DNA of 64,000 nt, from NCBI RefSeq assembly GCF_023276375.1, contig NZ_JALLPK010000001.1, positions 3,162,001 to 3,226,000 of the forward strand, given 5' to 3'. Source of the DNA: Halocatena marina. Its GTDB lineage: Archaea; Halobacteriota; Halobacteria; Halobacteriales; Haloarculaceae. Of this stretch, positions 44,110-53,672 are shown piece after piece. Position 1 is the stretch's first letter. Each line of letters starts with the position of its first letter. The translations under genes and the position numbers were made by a program. A model generated the notes under the pieces. The model had not been told where the DNA came from, made no database searches, and saw only the letters and a program-made list of their open reading frames with translations.

Positions 44110-44832
44110 ATGACGATCTCGTACCTGTCGTTCGATTTCCTCGTTTTTCTCATTCCAATCGTAGTGCTTGCGCTCGTGAATCGATCCTCACTCTCAGCGA
44201 GGCGGTTGTCGGTGTTCGGATCGCTGATTGTGCTCACCGTGGTGTACGCTACGCCATGGGACAACTACCTGGTCTCTCGTGGGGTCTGGACGTACGGTTC
44301 CGGAGTGGTTTACTTCCGGCTCGGGCACGTGCCACTCGGAGAGTATGCTATATTCATTCTTCAGCCACTGCTGATCGGACTCTGGTTCACTCACCTCGAT
44401 CCGAATATCGAAGCCAGTGTTGGAACCGCTCCGTTCCCGTCGCGTCCTGTTGGGTCGGGCGTCGGATTCGCCCTCGCGCTCGCAGGCGGTGCGCTTCTCA
44501 CGATCGAATCCGGGTATTATCTCGGTGCGCTTCTCATCTGGATCACACCTATTCTTGGTCTCGAATGGGCGTTCGGCGGACCTGCACTCTGGCGCTACCG
44601 GCGCGTACAACTCTCTGCGCTGGCTCTTCCAACCCTCTATTTCTGGCTCGCCGACGCGGCCGCTATCCATCTCGGTGTCTGGACAGTTGCAGAAAAAACC
44701 GCACTTGGTCTCGCTGTTGCTGGTCTCCCGATCGAGGAACTCGTGTTTTTCGCACTCACAAATCTGCTTCTCGTTCACGGACTCGTACTGATACACTGGA
44801 CCGATGCACGAATTGACGCCAGCACGAGCTAA
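44110..44832 (+). CDS. crtY: Lycopene beta-cyclase, fused CrtYcd type
   Basis: A 240-residue membrane enzyme that cyclises lycopene to beta-carotene, the precursor of retinal. It has about six to seven helices. The first half carries TPWDNYLVSRGVWTYG and GHVPLGEYAIFILQP (PLEEY-type motif, here PLGEY); the second half GVWTVAEKTALGLAVAGLPIEELVFFALTNLL has the PxE(E) motif PIEELVFF. Two homologous halves are fused as in haloarchaeal CrtY. It is divergent from the rhodopsin gene, a common haloarchaeal arrangement. Confidence 0.92.
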   Translation: MTISYLSFDFLVFLIPIVVLALVNRSSLSARRLSVFGSLIVLTVVYATPWDNYLVSRGVWTYGSGVVYFRLGHVPLGEYAIFILQPLLIGLWFTHLDPNIEASVGTAPFPSRPVGSGVGFALALAGGALLTIESGYYLGALLIWITPILGLEWAFGGPALWRYRRVQLSALALPTLYFWLADAAAIHLGVWTVAEKTALGLAVAGLPIEELVFFALTNLLLVHGLVLIHWTDARIDASTS

Positions 44833-44886
44833 TCGATGACCTCCAGAATTATATTCTCCGCCGTGTATCTGGCACGATGAGTGCTT

Positions 44887-45021
44887 ATGGACGCGCACTC
44901 GCCACAACACCTCTCCGAATGGGCCGAACTCACTGGTGCGACGCTCCCTGATGAGTACGAAAAACGCGATTACAAATTCGACTGCGATTACGATTGTGAC
45001 AGAGAATTTCAGAACCGATAG
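44887..45021 (+). CDS. Possible 44-residue protein or gene fragment
   Basis: The frame reads MDAHSPQHLSEWAELTGATL, then PDEYEKRDYKFDCDYDCDRE and ends at TAG 45019-45021. Its acidic composition looks haloarchaeal. A TATA-like TTATATT at 44849-44855 suits transcription start near 44877, where a second ATG opens a different 24-codon frame. It may be the N-terminal remnant of a degraded gene. No family was recognised. Confidence 0.35.
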   Translation: MDAHSPQHLSEWAELTGATLPDEYEKRDYKFDCDYDCDREFQNR

Positions 45022-45076
45022 CGAGAACCAAACCGAGAGATAACTGTTGACGCGAAGGGTGCGGACCAACACAATG

Positions 45077-45093
45077 ACACACACACACACACA
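45077..45093 (+). repeat. Short AC dinucleotide repeat
   Basis: An uninterrupted 17-base AC tract in the noncoding space before malate dehydrogenase's 3' end. Such microsatellites are uncommon in archaea and could vary in length. No gene is directly controlled by it. Confidence 0.7.
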
Positions 45094-45223
45094 TAGAACC
45101 ATATAAATAATTTCGAATATAGTAAGAGTCACTTCCTTCATCGTGCGTACATCTGATGAACTCGGCACTCATCCGAGCCGATGGACGACGAAACGACGAA
45201 GTCAGAGCGTAGCAGGAAGAAAC

Positions 45224-46138
45224 TTACGCGACTTTGTTGTACTGATCGGACAGCTTCTCTGCTGCGTCAGCGAACTGCGCTTTCTCTTGTTCGGATAAGT
45301 CCCACTCGACGACTTCCTCGACGCCATTGCGCCCAAGTTTCACAGGAACGCCGAGACCGACTCCGCTGTGGCCGTATTCGCCATCAAGCACGACCGAACC
45401 AGGTAGCACTTCACCCGTGTCTCTAAGCACAGCTTCGACCATGTGTCCGACGCCGGTCGCTGGGCCCCATTCCGTCGCGCCCTTGCGCTCGATGACGTTC
45501 ATCGCACTCTCCTGCAGATCTCCGAGGATCCGTTCTTTCTCGGCGTCTGTGAACGACGGATCACGCCCGTTCACACGAACCTTCGAGAAAACAGGAACCT
45601 GCGAGTCGCCGTGTTCTCCGAGGATCGTCGCCTCGACGTTCGAGACCGGTGCGTCGAACTCATTCGAGAGGACGTACCGGAAGCGCGCGCTATCGAGACG
45701 ACCTCCAAACCCGATCACCTGCTCGCGCAAGCGGTCACCCGTTTCGTAGAGGTGTCGGTTCAACAGATCGACTGGGTTCGACGTGGTAATCGTCACGAAG
45801 TCGTCGTTGTGTGCTGCAAGCGAGGACCCGATATCATCCATGATCGATGCATTGTCCCCTGCAAGGTCAAGACGAGTCTGTCCCGGTTCACGCGGTTTGC
45901 CAGCCGTAATAACGACCACGTCAGATCCGGCGGTGTCTTCGTAGGTGCCCTGTCGAACGACCGTGTTCGCGTCGTACGCAACACCGTGGTTCACGTCTGC
46001 GGCCTGCCCAACCGCAACGTCCTCCATATCCGGAATATCGACGAACACAACCTCATCAACGATGTCACGGAGCGCGATGTTGTACCCGGCCGCCGCACCG
46101 ACCGTTCCTGCTGCCCCCACTACGCTTACTTTTACCAT
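45224..46138 (-). CDS. mdh: Malate dehydrogenase
   Basis: NAD-dependent enzyme of the TCA cycle, of the LDH-like type known from Haloarcula. The 304-residue protein has [20 protein letters not shown] at the N-terminus (dinucleotide fold), [16 protein letters not shown] (Arg in the substrate loop, favouring malate over lactate), [15 protein letters not shown] and the catalytic His in [14 protein letters not shown]. The protein is strongly acidic. It is not in an operon. Confidence 0.96.
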   Translation of the reverse strand: MVKVSVVGAAGTVGAAAGYNIALRDIVDEVVFVDIPDMEDVAVGQAADVNHGVAYDANTVVRQGTYEDTAGSDVVVITAGKPREPGQTRLDLAGDNASIMDDIGSSLAAHNDDFVTITTSNPVDLLNRHLYETGDRLREQVIGFGGRLDSARFRYVLSNEFDAPVSNVEATILGEHGDSQVPVFSKVRVNGRDPSFTDAEKERILGDLQESAMNVIERKGATEWGPATGVGHMVEAVLRDTGEVLPGSVVLDGEYGHSGVGLGVPVKLGRNGVEEVVEWDLSEQEKAQFADAAEKLSDQYNKVA

Positions 46139-46379
46139 ACCACAGATCGTCTCACGATTCGGTTAAGCGCTTCGAAATTACCCATTTATGAGATGGTAAC
46201 GAATTCGTAGAAAAACGCTGACAGCGTTCTTATGCCTGTTGTTTGTGGTTACCGAAAGAATCGAAATCGGATGTTATAGAATACGACGTTTCATATTCAG
46301 ACAAAAACGATGATTCGCACTCACGGTTCCTGCAGAACCTGTCGCAGTCCTTTTTGAGGTCGATCACTTCCAGTCGAAC

Positions 46380-46997
46380 ATGAGTGACTTCGATAAGGAA
46401 GCCGAACGCGAAAAGCTCAGAAAGCAGTTCGAGGAAGACGAGAAGAAACGAAAGTCCACAGAACGGATGAGCGAACTCCTCCTTCAGGGAGCGACAATGA
46501 CCAACAAACACTGTGATGTCTGTGGCAATCCGCTGTTCCGACAGCAAGGTCAGGAGTTCTGTCCAACCTGCCAGACACAGGGCACAGACGTCCGAGAGCA
46601 GCCACCAGCAGAACAGCAACAACCCGACGAGACGACTCAAGCCGAATCGACGACAAGCATCGAAATCGAAGAGCAGACGGCAAATACGTCTGAAACGACA
46701 CCCGCTGAGCCGATCGACGAAAACAACATATCAGACCCATCTTCTCAATCACGGACGCCACAGACACCGTCGCCGTCGCCGTCGCCGGAGTCTCACAGAA
46801 CCGCATCTCCCTCTGAATCTGCCTCATCCACTCGGACGACAGATCTCACTGAGGCGCGTCGGTCACTCGTCCGAACTGTTACGAATTTTGCAAAGCAGGC
46901 TGAAGCCGCAGACGAACTCAGTCGTGCTCAGATGCTCCTCACAGCAACCAAGGACGCAGCCGAGGCACTCGAAGCAGTCAACCGAGCTGAGGAGTAG
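46380..46997 (+). CDS. Autoantigen p27 (SSSCA1)-type zinc-ribbon protein
   Basis: A 205-residue protein. The N-terminus is the family helix EREKLRKQFEEDEKKRKST and RMSELLLQGATMTNKHC, followed by a zinc ribbon CDVCGNPLFRQQGQEFCPTC. The middle (about 70-150) is a low-complexity Glu/Thr/Pro/Ser linker. The C-terminus is helical (RRSLVRTVTNFAKQAEAADE). Members are widespread in haloarchaea, with no established role. The linker length varies by composition, here with repeated PSPSPSPE. Confidence 0.85.
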   Translation: MSDFDKEAEREKLRKQFEEDEKKRKSTERMSELLLQGATMTNKHCDVCGNPLFRQQGQEFCPTCQTQGTDVREQPPAEQQQPDETTQAESTTSIEIEEQTANTSETTPAEPIDENNISDPSSQSRTPQTPSPSPSPESHRTASPSESASSTRTTDLTEARRSLVRTVTNFAKQAEAADELSRAQMLLTATKDAAEALEAVNRAEE

Positions 46998-47155
46998 AAC
47001 AGCCATCTGCTACTGACAGGCTCAGACAGCCGTGTGGCCGATTAGTCGCTACTTTTGTCTCTTGCACGCTGTTCACGGCTCATAGACATACAATCCATAG
47101 AGCAAATACTAGAAATAAAGAAAGATATATACAGACTCAATTCTAATTTGTTACT

Positions 47156-47263
47156 GTGACGGGGGGACTGCGTGTGTGTCACGAGTGTGGGAGTGCCAAT
47201 CTTGAGGATTATGACGAGGACCGGTGGAGATGCAAAGAGTGCAATATGCTCGTTTATAAATAA
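47156..47263 (+). CDS. 35-residue zinc-ribbon microprotein
   Basis: From GTG 47156 the frame reads VTGGLRVCHECGSANLEDYD, then EDRWRCKECNMLVYK and stops at 47261-47263. Two CxxC knuckles (CHEC and CKEC) are typical of haloarchaeal zinc-finger microproteins. A TATA-like GATATATAC at about 47124-47132 lies about 27 bases upstream, so the transcript is probably leaderless. Partner and role are unknown. It is directly followed by another small Cys-rich gene. Confidence 0.72.
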   Translation: MTGGLRVCHECGSANLEDYDEDRWRCKECNMLVYK

Positions 47264-47313
47264 ATCAATCGTATTGCGAAATAAATTATAAGACATATGA
47301 TTTATCATACGTC

Positions 47314-47568
47314 ATGAACACGATTTCTACAATGGGATCTGATACCGTAGTGCTGGTGGTGAGAACAGATATCGGCGACGAGATACGATATTCCATGCAG
47401 ATATCTGAGTGGGAGGATCTCAAAAATGAATCTCCATCGATGTTTTGCTGTGCTACGTGTAACGTCCTCTCGGGTCCCAATCGACCATATCCTGGCGCAC
47501 GGTGTAAATGTCCGTCGTGCGATAAGCGCATGGCGCGCGTGAAATACATATTTCGGGATGAAGAATAG
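47314..47568 (+). CDS. Small Cys-rich protein
   Basis: An 84-residue protein starting MNTISTMGSDTVVLVVRTDI; ATG 47332 is an alternative. The second half has CCATCNVLSGPNRPYPGARC and CKCPSCDKRMARVKY, two CxxC knuckles about 20 residues apart, suited to one zinc site. A TATA-like ATTATAAGA near 47284-47292 lies about 25 bases upstream. No family was recognised; it may regulate or bind nucleic acid. Confidence 0.68.
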   Translation: MNTISTMGSDTVVLVVRTDIGDEIRYSMQISEWEDLKNESPSMFCCATCNVLSGPNRPYPGARCKCPSCDKRMARVKYIFRDEE

Positions 47569-47682
47569 CGGTATCAGGTTTTATCGACAGCAAAATTCGA
47601 GTAATTCAAAGATGTCGAACAGTCTCATCGGAATCGCTCGATGAGATCCCCCCCATCAATTCGCCGATCCACCCTAACGCGC

Positions 47683-49470
47683 TCAGATGAGTTGTTCGAA
47701 CTCCTCGATGTACTCCTCGTACGTTGAAAAGGCGGATTTCACCGGTGCAGGTCGTGCCATATCGACGCCAGTCTCTCGCAGGAGATCGAGTGGGTACGCC
47801 CGCGAGCCAGACTGGAGGAACTGCAGATACTTGTCAGTATCTGTGTCGTGGTTGAGAAGCTGATTGACGAGCGCGACAGCTGCACTGATTCCCGTCGCGT
47901 ACTGATAGACGTAGAACGCGCGGTAGAAGTGCGGAATACGCATCCACTCTCGGGTGATCCGCTCGTCTACGACAGCCGGTTCGTAGTACGTTCGCTTCAG
48001 ATCGCCGTACAGCTCGTCGAGTCGGTCGGGAGTGAGTGCGCCACCGTCTTCGACGATCTCGTGTGTGTGGTGTTCGAACTCGGCGAACATCGTCTGTCGC
48101 ACGAGCGTCGATCTGAACCGCTCTAAGTACTCATCGAGCACATGCCGTCTGAATCGTTCGTCTTCGACTGTTTCGAGCAAGTGGTGAGTGAGTAGCGTTT
48201 CGTTGACCGTGCTCGCAACCTCGGCAACGAACGTCTCGTAGTTCCCGTAGATGTACGGCTGTGCTTCGCTTGTCAACTGAGTGTGTAGCGAGTGTCCCAA
48301 CTCGTGAGCCAGCGTGAACAACGACGAGATATCATCCTGATAGTTCATCAGGATGAACGGCTGCGTATCGTACGTTCCACTGCTGTACGCACCGGAACGC
48401 TTTCCAACGTTTTCGTAGACATCAACCCACCGCGAGTCGAGTCCTGCTGCGAGTCGAGATTGGTACTCCTCTCCGAGTGGCGCAACCGCCTCGGTCACGT
48501 ATTCTGTCGCCTGTTCGTAGGGAACCTCTGGACTTTCACCCTCGGTGAGCGGCGTGTAGACGTCCCACATCTGCAGTTCATCGACACCAAGCGCGTTTCG
48601 CTTCAGTTCGGCGTGCCGGTGGAGAACATCGAGATTTTCGTTGACGGTTTCGATGAGGCTATCGTACACAGCGGGAGGGATGTTGGCGCTGTCAAGGGCA
48701 GCCGCGCGTGCCGTCTCGTAGTGGTGTGCTCTGGCCGACTTCACATCGGCAGTGACGCTGTTTTTGTAGGCCGTCCCGACCGCATTGCGAATCGTCTCCC
48801 ACTCGTCGTAGAACGCCTCGTACACCGTTTGGCGAAACGCACGATCCGAGTTCTTCTGAAGCGTCGTAAAATTAGAGAGGGTAATACGAACCGGTTCGCC
48901 ATTGGGATCATCGACGGCCGGAAACTCCATGTCCGCGTTCGTCAGCATGGTGTACACTTCGCCCGCCGCACCGGTCACCTCACTGAGATCAGCGAGTAGC
49001 GTCTCGACCTCGGCAGAACGGGTGTGGGGTTTCATCCGGAGTACGTCATCGAAGTAGTGTTCGTACTGTTCGAGATCCGGCTCTGCCTCGATCATGTCGT
49101 CGAGTTCTTCACGAGTGAGCGATTGAAGATCAGGTTCAATGAATCCTGCTGCACTCCCTGCACTCGAAGCGAGTGATTGTGCCCGGGTCGAGAGGGCTTG
49201 ATAGCGCTGCTCGCGAGTATCTTCATCGCTTCGCATCCGAGCGTATGCAGAGACGTTCGCAACAGTTCGCATCATCTCCTCTGCGAGTTTGAGTACATCG
49301 AGAAGTGTTTCGGGATCGTTAGTTGTGTCACCCTCGTAGGATTCGAGCTCTTCGATGAGTGACTCAGCCTCTGTGTAGGCGGTCTCCCACTCGTCGCTGT
49401 CTGTGAAAATATCGTCAATGTCCCACTTATACTGCTCGTCTATTTCCCCCCGTTCAGGAACTGAACTCAT
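47683..49470 (-). CDS. pepF: Oligoendopeptidase F, M3 family
   Basis: A 595-residue cytoplasmic zinc metallopeptidase that degrades oligopeptides. The zinc motif is HELGHSLHTQL, with the third ligand region ETFVAEVASTVNETLL downstream. The N-terminus (MSSVPERGEIDEQYKWDIDDIF) and the helical region with YARMRSDEDTREQRYQAL are typical of PepF. The C-terminus contains YQYATGISAAVALVNQLL. Length matches the family. No operon partner is evident. Confidence 0.95.
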   Translation of the reverse strand: MSSVPERGEIDEQYKWDIDDIFTDSDEWETAYTEAESLIEELESYEGDTTNDPETLLDVLKLAEEMMRTVANVSAYARMRSDEDTREQRYQALSTRAQSLASSAGSAAGFIEPDLQSLTREELDDMIEAEPDLEQYEHYFDDVLRMKPHTRSAEVETLLADLSEVTGAAGEVYTMLTNADMEFPAVDDPNGEPVRITLSNFTTLQKNSDRAFRQTVYEAFYDEWETIRNAVGTAYKNSVTADVKSARAHHYETARAAALDSANIPPAVYDSLIETVNENLDVLHRHAELKRNALGVDELQMWDVYTPLTEGESPEVPYEQATEYVTEAVAPLGEEYQSRLAAGLDSRWVDVYENVGKRSGAYSSGTYDTQPFILMNYQDDISSLFTLAHELGHSLHTQLTSEAQPYIYGNYETFVAEVASTVNETLLTHHLLETVEDERFRRHVLDEYLERFRSTLVRQTMFAEFEHHTHEIVEDGGALTPDRLDELYGDLKRTYYEPAVVDERITREWMRIPHFYRAFYVYQYATGISAAVALVNQLLNHDTDTDKYLQFLQSGSRAYPLDLLRETGVDMARPAPVKSAFSTYEEYIEEFEQLI

Positions 49471-49663
49471 GCGTGAACGTTCGTCCGTCGTCTGTTAAAC
49501 GCATCGCCAATCTCTGGAGTAATGAGGTCGATCCACTGTTTCAGTAATCGCTGCCGAGAGAGCAGTCGCTCTCGTAGTAGCAGCAAAAATAAAGAAGTTA
49601 TTACCATCATTAATAAAAATAGTCAGTGCGTCAAACGCCGTGATTTCTGGTGTTTGGGTGCCG

Positions 49664-50668
49664 CTATCGCCGTCGAAGGATGGCGATGAGAGCAGCAGCC
49701 AGTGCAAACACCGTGAGACCGATGCCGAATCCAGGACCGGTCGCTTCAGTTTGGTTCGACGAGCCACCAGAGTCGGTGGAGGTCGTTCCCATCTCGGTTG
49801 ATGTGTCCATCTGACCATCACCGTTCGACCCACCTGCACCAGAGTCGGTCATTTGGTTACCGGTTTGGCCACACGTTCCTTTTTGGATCATGACTGGCTC
49901 GTAGAGGTTAAGCGCGTGTGCTTCACCATCACCAGATCGGACGATCCAACGCTGGACTTGATTCGAGGTCTCGTCGCCTTCCCACTCAGGGTCAGGGTAC
50001 GAGGCCGATTCCCTGTTGAATCGCGGAACGATTTTCACTTCTGAGTTCCACGCGTTAGGGTTAGCTTGGTAGACACCACCGTCAGAGCGTCCACCAGCCC
50101 ACGACCACGACGCTGTGGCCACGGATTCGTTGAACGTGAAGGTATCATTCGATCCCGCGTAGCCATCGTCTTTGACGGTCCAGCCACCGGTTACTGGCAG
50201 TCCGTGCATCTCAAGCGTGACCGCGCCACCACCAGACGAGGCGTTGCCAGTAAACCGATCGTGAAGGAATACGAGGCTCAGCCCACCGTTCCCTTTGTAC
50301 AGGAACATCTGGCTGGTGTCCTCGACCTGAAGATCAGTCGTTCCGCGCGAGCTGTATCCACTTCCCTCACCTCGATAGTTGTAGAACGATACTACGTTGT
50401 CTGTGTCATTTCCGAGTGGCGAGACCGTATAACAGTTGTTACCCTGTGTAACAGCGAACTGCTCCGCTGCGCCCCCGTTCCCGGACGTGTTATTCCCGGA
50501 TTGGGTTCCTTGCTGTGCATTTACGCTGGCGACAGTGCCCATAGCCACGGAGCCGACAACAATGAGCACCATGGCAACAGTGGCAGCTGTCCCGAGTCGT
50601 CCAGCAATACTACTATTCAAACGCTCGTACAACCCTTTCGTGCTACTCGAATTGGTCGACCTTTTCAT
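49664..50668 (-). CDS. PGF-CTERM anchored surface protein
   Basis: A 334-residue exported protein. A twin-part start MKRSTNSSSTKGLYERLNSS precedes the hydrophobic core AATVAMVLIVVGSVAMGTVASVNA, a likely signal peptide. The mature domain has several N-glycosylation sequons (NNTSGN, GNDTDN, SNDTF, NESV) and a Ser/Thr/Gly-rich stalk. The C-terminus reads ATGPGFGIGLTVFALAAALI-AILRRR: the PGF motif, hydrophobic helix and Arg cluster of archaeosortase A substrates. It is expected to be processed and lipid-anchored. The domain function is unknown. Confidence 0.88.
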   Translation of the reverse strand: MKRSTNSSSTKGLYERLNSSIAGRLGTAATVAMVLIVVGSVAMGTVASVNAQQGTQSGNNTSGNGGAAEQFAVTQGNNCYTVSPLGNDTDNVVSFYNYRGEGSGYSSRGTTDLQVEDTSQMFLYKGNGGLSLVFLHDRFTGNASSGGGAVTLEMHGLPVTGGWTVKDDGYAGSNDTFTFNESVATASWSWAGGRSDGGVYQANPNAWNSEVKIVPRFNRESASYPDPEWEGDETSNQVQRWIVRSGDGEAHALNLYEPVMIQKGTCGQTGNQMTDSGAGGSNGDGQMDTSTEMGTTSTDSGGSSNQTEATGPGFGIGLTVFALAAALIAILRRR

Positions 50669-50840
50669 TGTCACCAGTAACTGACCGATAAAAACTGCCA
50701 TATATGTAAGTATGATTGGGTTTATGCCAGTAAAGGATCAATTAACGTGGTTCCGTTTGGGGGCAAATATCGACGAATAATCGTATACAGAGGCTATATT
50801 CGACAATCAGCATCTTCTATTGTGTTGCCCCCAATAATTA

Positions 50841-51635
50841 TCAATTCCTGACTATTTTTGCTATTGTTCCTGCAGTCCGTGCACCCGTTTCTCGTTCAAT
50901 GCGTTTTGTCTCAAATATCCTGCTAGCGTTCTTCACAGCCGTGGAATCCCGTTCAAAAGAGAGATTCGGATATTCGACGCCGGTCAACACCAGCGGTTCC
51001 GGAGGTGCGTTCGGAACGCCATCGGGTCCTGACAGCTCTTCGGATGAAAGGACCCGGTCGATGTCGTCACGCTCAGCGTGGGCGACCGCTTCGACCAGCC
51101 CGACGACGCGTCGGACGAGTTGACGTGAAAATCCACCTGCACGGAGCGTGATGATGAGATACGATCCATCGACCGAGAGATTCGTTTCGAGTGTTCGCGT
51201 CGTCAGCTCGTCGTCTGGCGTTAGATTGTGAAAGTCGTGTGTTCCGGCGAGTGCATCGAGTGCAGCACTGGCACGGTCGAGAGACGCTTTGGGAGCCCAG
51301 AGATGGTACGTGTACTCTCGTTCCGTCGCGTCGTGTGTCGCATGGAAGTCTGCAGACGTTTCAGTACTCGCCCACGCGCGAACAGCACCAGGAAGTTCGC
51401 TGTTGAGTGCTCGCGGTGACAGCCACTCGGGACAGTGAAAGGCAACCGTTTGAGCAACAGCAGATACACCAGCGTCCGTCCGCCCAGCAGCAGCATACCC
51501 ATCAGGGCGGGTCCCGCTACGAACCCCGAGTCGGGTGAGTGCCGCGAACAGTTCACCTTCGACGGTCGGAACGTCCGGCTGACGCTGAAAGCCGTGGTAG
51601 GGCGTACCGTCGTAGGCCAACCGGAACGCTCGCAT
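50841..51635 (-). CDS. truA: tRNA pseudouridine synthase TruA
   Basis: Makes pseudouridine at positions 38-40 of tRNA anticodon arms. The 264-residue protein starts MRAFRLAYDGTPYHGFQRQP and has the catalytic Asp54 in AAGRTDAGVSA, then LWAPKASLDRASAALDALAG and RAGGFSRQLVRRVVGLVEAV. It lies three bases after hisS on the same strand, so they form an operon. Length is typical. Confidence 0.94.
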   Translation of the reverse strand: MRAFRLAYDGTPYHGFQRQPDVPTVEGELFAALTRLGVRSGTRPDGYAAAGRTDAGVSAVAQTVAFHCPEWLSPRALNSELPGAVRAWASTETSADFHATHDATEREYTYHLWAPKASLDRASAALDALAGTHDFHNLTPDDELTTRTLETNLSVDGSYLIITLRAGGFSRQLVRRVVGLVEAVAHAERDDIDRVLSSEELSGPDGVPNAPPEPLVLTGVEYPNLSFERDSTAVKNASRIFETKRIERETGARTAGTIAKIVRN

Positions 51636-51638
51636 GGT

Positions 51639-52934
51639 TTACGCGTAGTCCTCGTACGTCGGACGACCCGCCTCAGGAGGGAACACATCGAGTGGTGCCG
51701 TCGTCTGTTCGCCCGAATTCATATCCTTGATCGTCACCTCGTCGTTCGCTAAATCCTGCTCGCCGACGATGACGACCGTTTCGGCGTTGATACTATCGGC
51801 ATAGCCCATCTGTGCACCGAAACTCCGTCCCGAGACATCGGTTTCGACGATGTGACCGAGCGCGCGCAGTTCCCGAACGATCCTCGCAGCGACACCGCGC
51901 GTCTCACCGACCTGCAGGACGTAGTAGTCGGTCGAGAACGACTCCTCGGGCCAGACATCCGCTCGTTCGAGAAGCAGCGACAGCGGCGCGTGTCCGAGTG
52001 CAACACCGACAGCGGGCGTTGGCTGACCGCCGTAGCTCTCGATCAGTTCGTCGTATCGACCGCCGCCAAAGACAGAGCGCGATACCTCTCCAGTCGAATC
52101 GAAGCACTCGAAGACGACGCCGGTGTAGTAATCGAGTCCGCGAGCGGTGTCGAGTGAGAGCGTACAGTACTCTCTCGCGCCGAAGTCTTCCGTCGCTGCG
52201 AGCACGTCCTGAAGATTTTTCACGGCGTTTTCGAGCCGCTCTGTCCGCGCAAAGTCAGTGAGTTCGGAAAGATCCTCCGTCGAGAGAAGCGCATCGAACG
52301 TGCTCGCCTGCTCTCGAGTAAGCCCGGCATCGACCAGCAGCGCGTGATAGTCCGCTTGATCAAGCTTCGCACTCTTGTCTACGGCCCGAATCGCGCTCGG
52401 AACGTCTACACCGTCGAAGGAGTCGAGAAGGCCGCCGAGAACACCACGGTGGTTCACCCGAAATTCGAAATCGCCGCTCGTGAGTCCGAGTTCAGTCAGT
52501 GCATCAGCCGTGAACGCGAGAATTTCGGCGTCTGACTCCGGCTCCGACGATCCAAAACAGTCTATGTTCGTCTGATAGAACTCACGAAATCGGCCCTGTT
52601 GGGGTTCCTCGTAGCGCCAGAACGGCCGCGTCGAGAACCACTTGATTGGTTTTGAGAGCTCCTGTTGTTTGTCAACCACCATGCGCGCGACGGTCGGTGT
52701 CAGCTCTGGTGTGAGAGCGACATCCCGCTCTCCTTGGTCTGTGAACGCGTACAGTTCTTCAACGATCTCCTCACCGCTTTTGTCCACGTACAACTGTGTG
52801 CGTTCAAGCGCTGGCGTCCCGACTTCACGGAATCCGTACCGTCGCCCGACGGCCTCTAGTGTGTCGATGACCTGACGGCGCGCACCCATTTCGTCGGGAT
52901 AAAAATCTCGAAATCCCTTGATGTGGTCGTACAT
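51639..52934 (-). CDS. hisS: Histidyl-tRNA synthetase
   Basis: Class II synthetase that charges tRNA-His. The 431-residue protein starts MYDHIKGFRDFYPDEMGARR (motif 1 follows). Motif 2 is in RPFWRYEEPQQGRFREFYQ, and the HisA motif in DTARGLDYYTGVVFECF. Motif 3 is FGGGRYDELIESYGG with GVALGHAPLSLLL. The C-terminal anticodon-binding domain ends near DVFPPEAGRPTYEDYA. Length and motifs are normal. Confidence 0.96.
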   Translation of the reverse strand: MYDHIKGFRDFYPDEMGARRQVIDTLEAVGRRYGFREVGTPALERTQLYVDKSGEEIVEELYAFTDQGERDVALTPELTPTVARMVVDKQQELSKPIKWFSTRPFWRYEEPQQGRFREFYQTNIDCFGSSEPESDAEILAFTADALTELGLTSGDFEFRVNHRGVLGGLLDSFDGVDVPSAIRAVDKSAKLDQADYHALLVDAGLTREQASTFDALLSTEDLSELTDFARTERLENAVKNLQDVLAATEDFGAREYCTLSLDTARGLDYYTGVVFECFDSTGEVSRSVFGGGRYDELIESYGGQPTPAVGVALGHAPLSLLLERADVWPEESFSTDYYVLQVGETRGVAARIVRELRALGHIVETDVSGRSFGAQMGYADSINAETVVIVGEQDLANDEVTIKDMNSGEQTTAPLDVFPPEAGRPTYEDYA

Positions 52935-53032
52935 ACCCGAAACTCACGGAGAGCACACTTCAACTGTGTGGTAGTGTGGTATCGCCTCCCCTCCAGAACG
53001 AAGACGCAGTCGAAATGGGGGAGAGGAACGCG

Positions 53033-53374
53033 TTATCGTCGTCGGATGTTGAAGCTCTGAGAATCCGGCGTCAGTTCGCTGAGCAACTGCTTCATCTGAT
53101 CTTCGTCGATCTGATCCTGGACGCGGCCACTCTGGGCGAGCGCGATGATCTGCCGTTCGATCTGTTCGCCGTGCTCGGGTTTCGACATCTTCACCGTGTT
53201 GAGGCGCTTTCGTGCACCGTCGGTGAGATACTGACGAAGAATCGCTTTCTTTTGGGCATCGGCCTGTTCCCGTTGGGCCTGCATCGCGTCTTCGTCCACG
53301 TCCTGTTGCTGTTGCTCTTTGAGCTGTTCCATCTTCTTCTGTCTGAGTTCCTCAAGGTCGTCCTCCTCGGGCAT
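53033..53374 (-). CDS. PDCD5 family DNA-binding protein
   Basis: A 113-residue helical protein of the PDCD5 family, archaeal homologue of the human apoptosis-linked protein. Features: the N-terminal coiled helix [20 protein letters not shown], the core [20 protein letters not shown] with [20 protein letters not shown] and the end SFNIRRR. The ATG at 53374 is preferred over 53380 by comparison with homologues. Neighbouring rps19e on the same strand is the usual archaeal context. Confidence 0.92.
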   Translation of the reverse strand: MPEEDDLEELRQKKMEQLKEQQQQDVDEDAMQAQREQADAQKKAILRQYLTDGARKRLNTVKMSKPEHGEQIERQIIALAQSGRVQDQIDEDQMKQLLSELTPDSQSFNIRRR

Positions 53375-53474
53375 GCCCAACGGTTAGTGAGGGCGACACA
53401 AAACCGTGACGGGCCGGGATGCAATCCGTTTCGTGGGACGTTCGATTCGTCGCCCTCTCGAAAAATAGTATTAA

Positions 53475-53656
53475 TGGGAGATATTAACCAAATTCCAACC
53501 CTAGATGACGTATGCTCTCTTCGAAGATGGATTCAGTCAGAACTGATGAGAGACTTTCCTTCAGCGATGCTATGCAATAGCGCGATCCTCGCCGAGCGCA
53601 TCGACCGAATAGAACATCGACACCGGAATCTGCACCGGTCGTTCCACCCACAGTGA
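53475..53656 (+). CDS. Possible small protein in the PDCD5-rps19e spacer
   Basis: A 60-residue frame, MGDINQIPTLDDVCSLRRWI at the start and RHRNLHRSFHPQ at the end, with a basic C-terminus. It is antisense to the operon direction and lacks a clear promoter. It could be an N-terminal remnant or chance. No family was recognised. Confidence 0.25.
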
Positions 53657-53672
53657 GAGAGATAGCCGCTTT

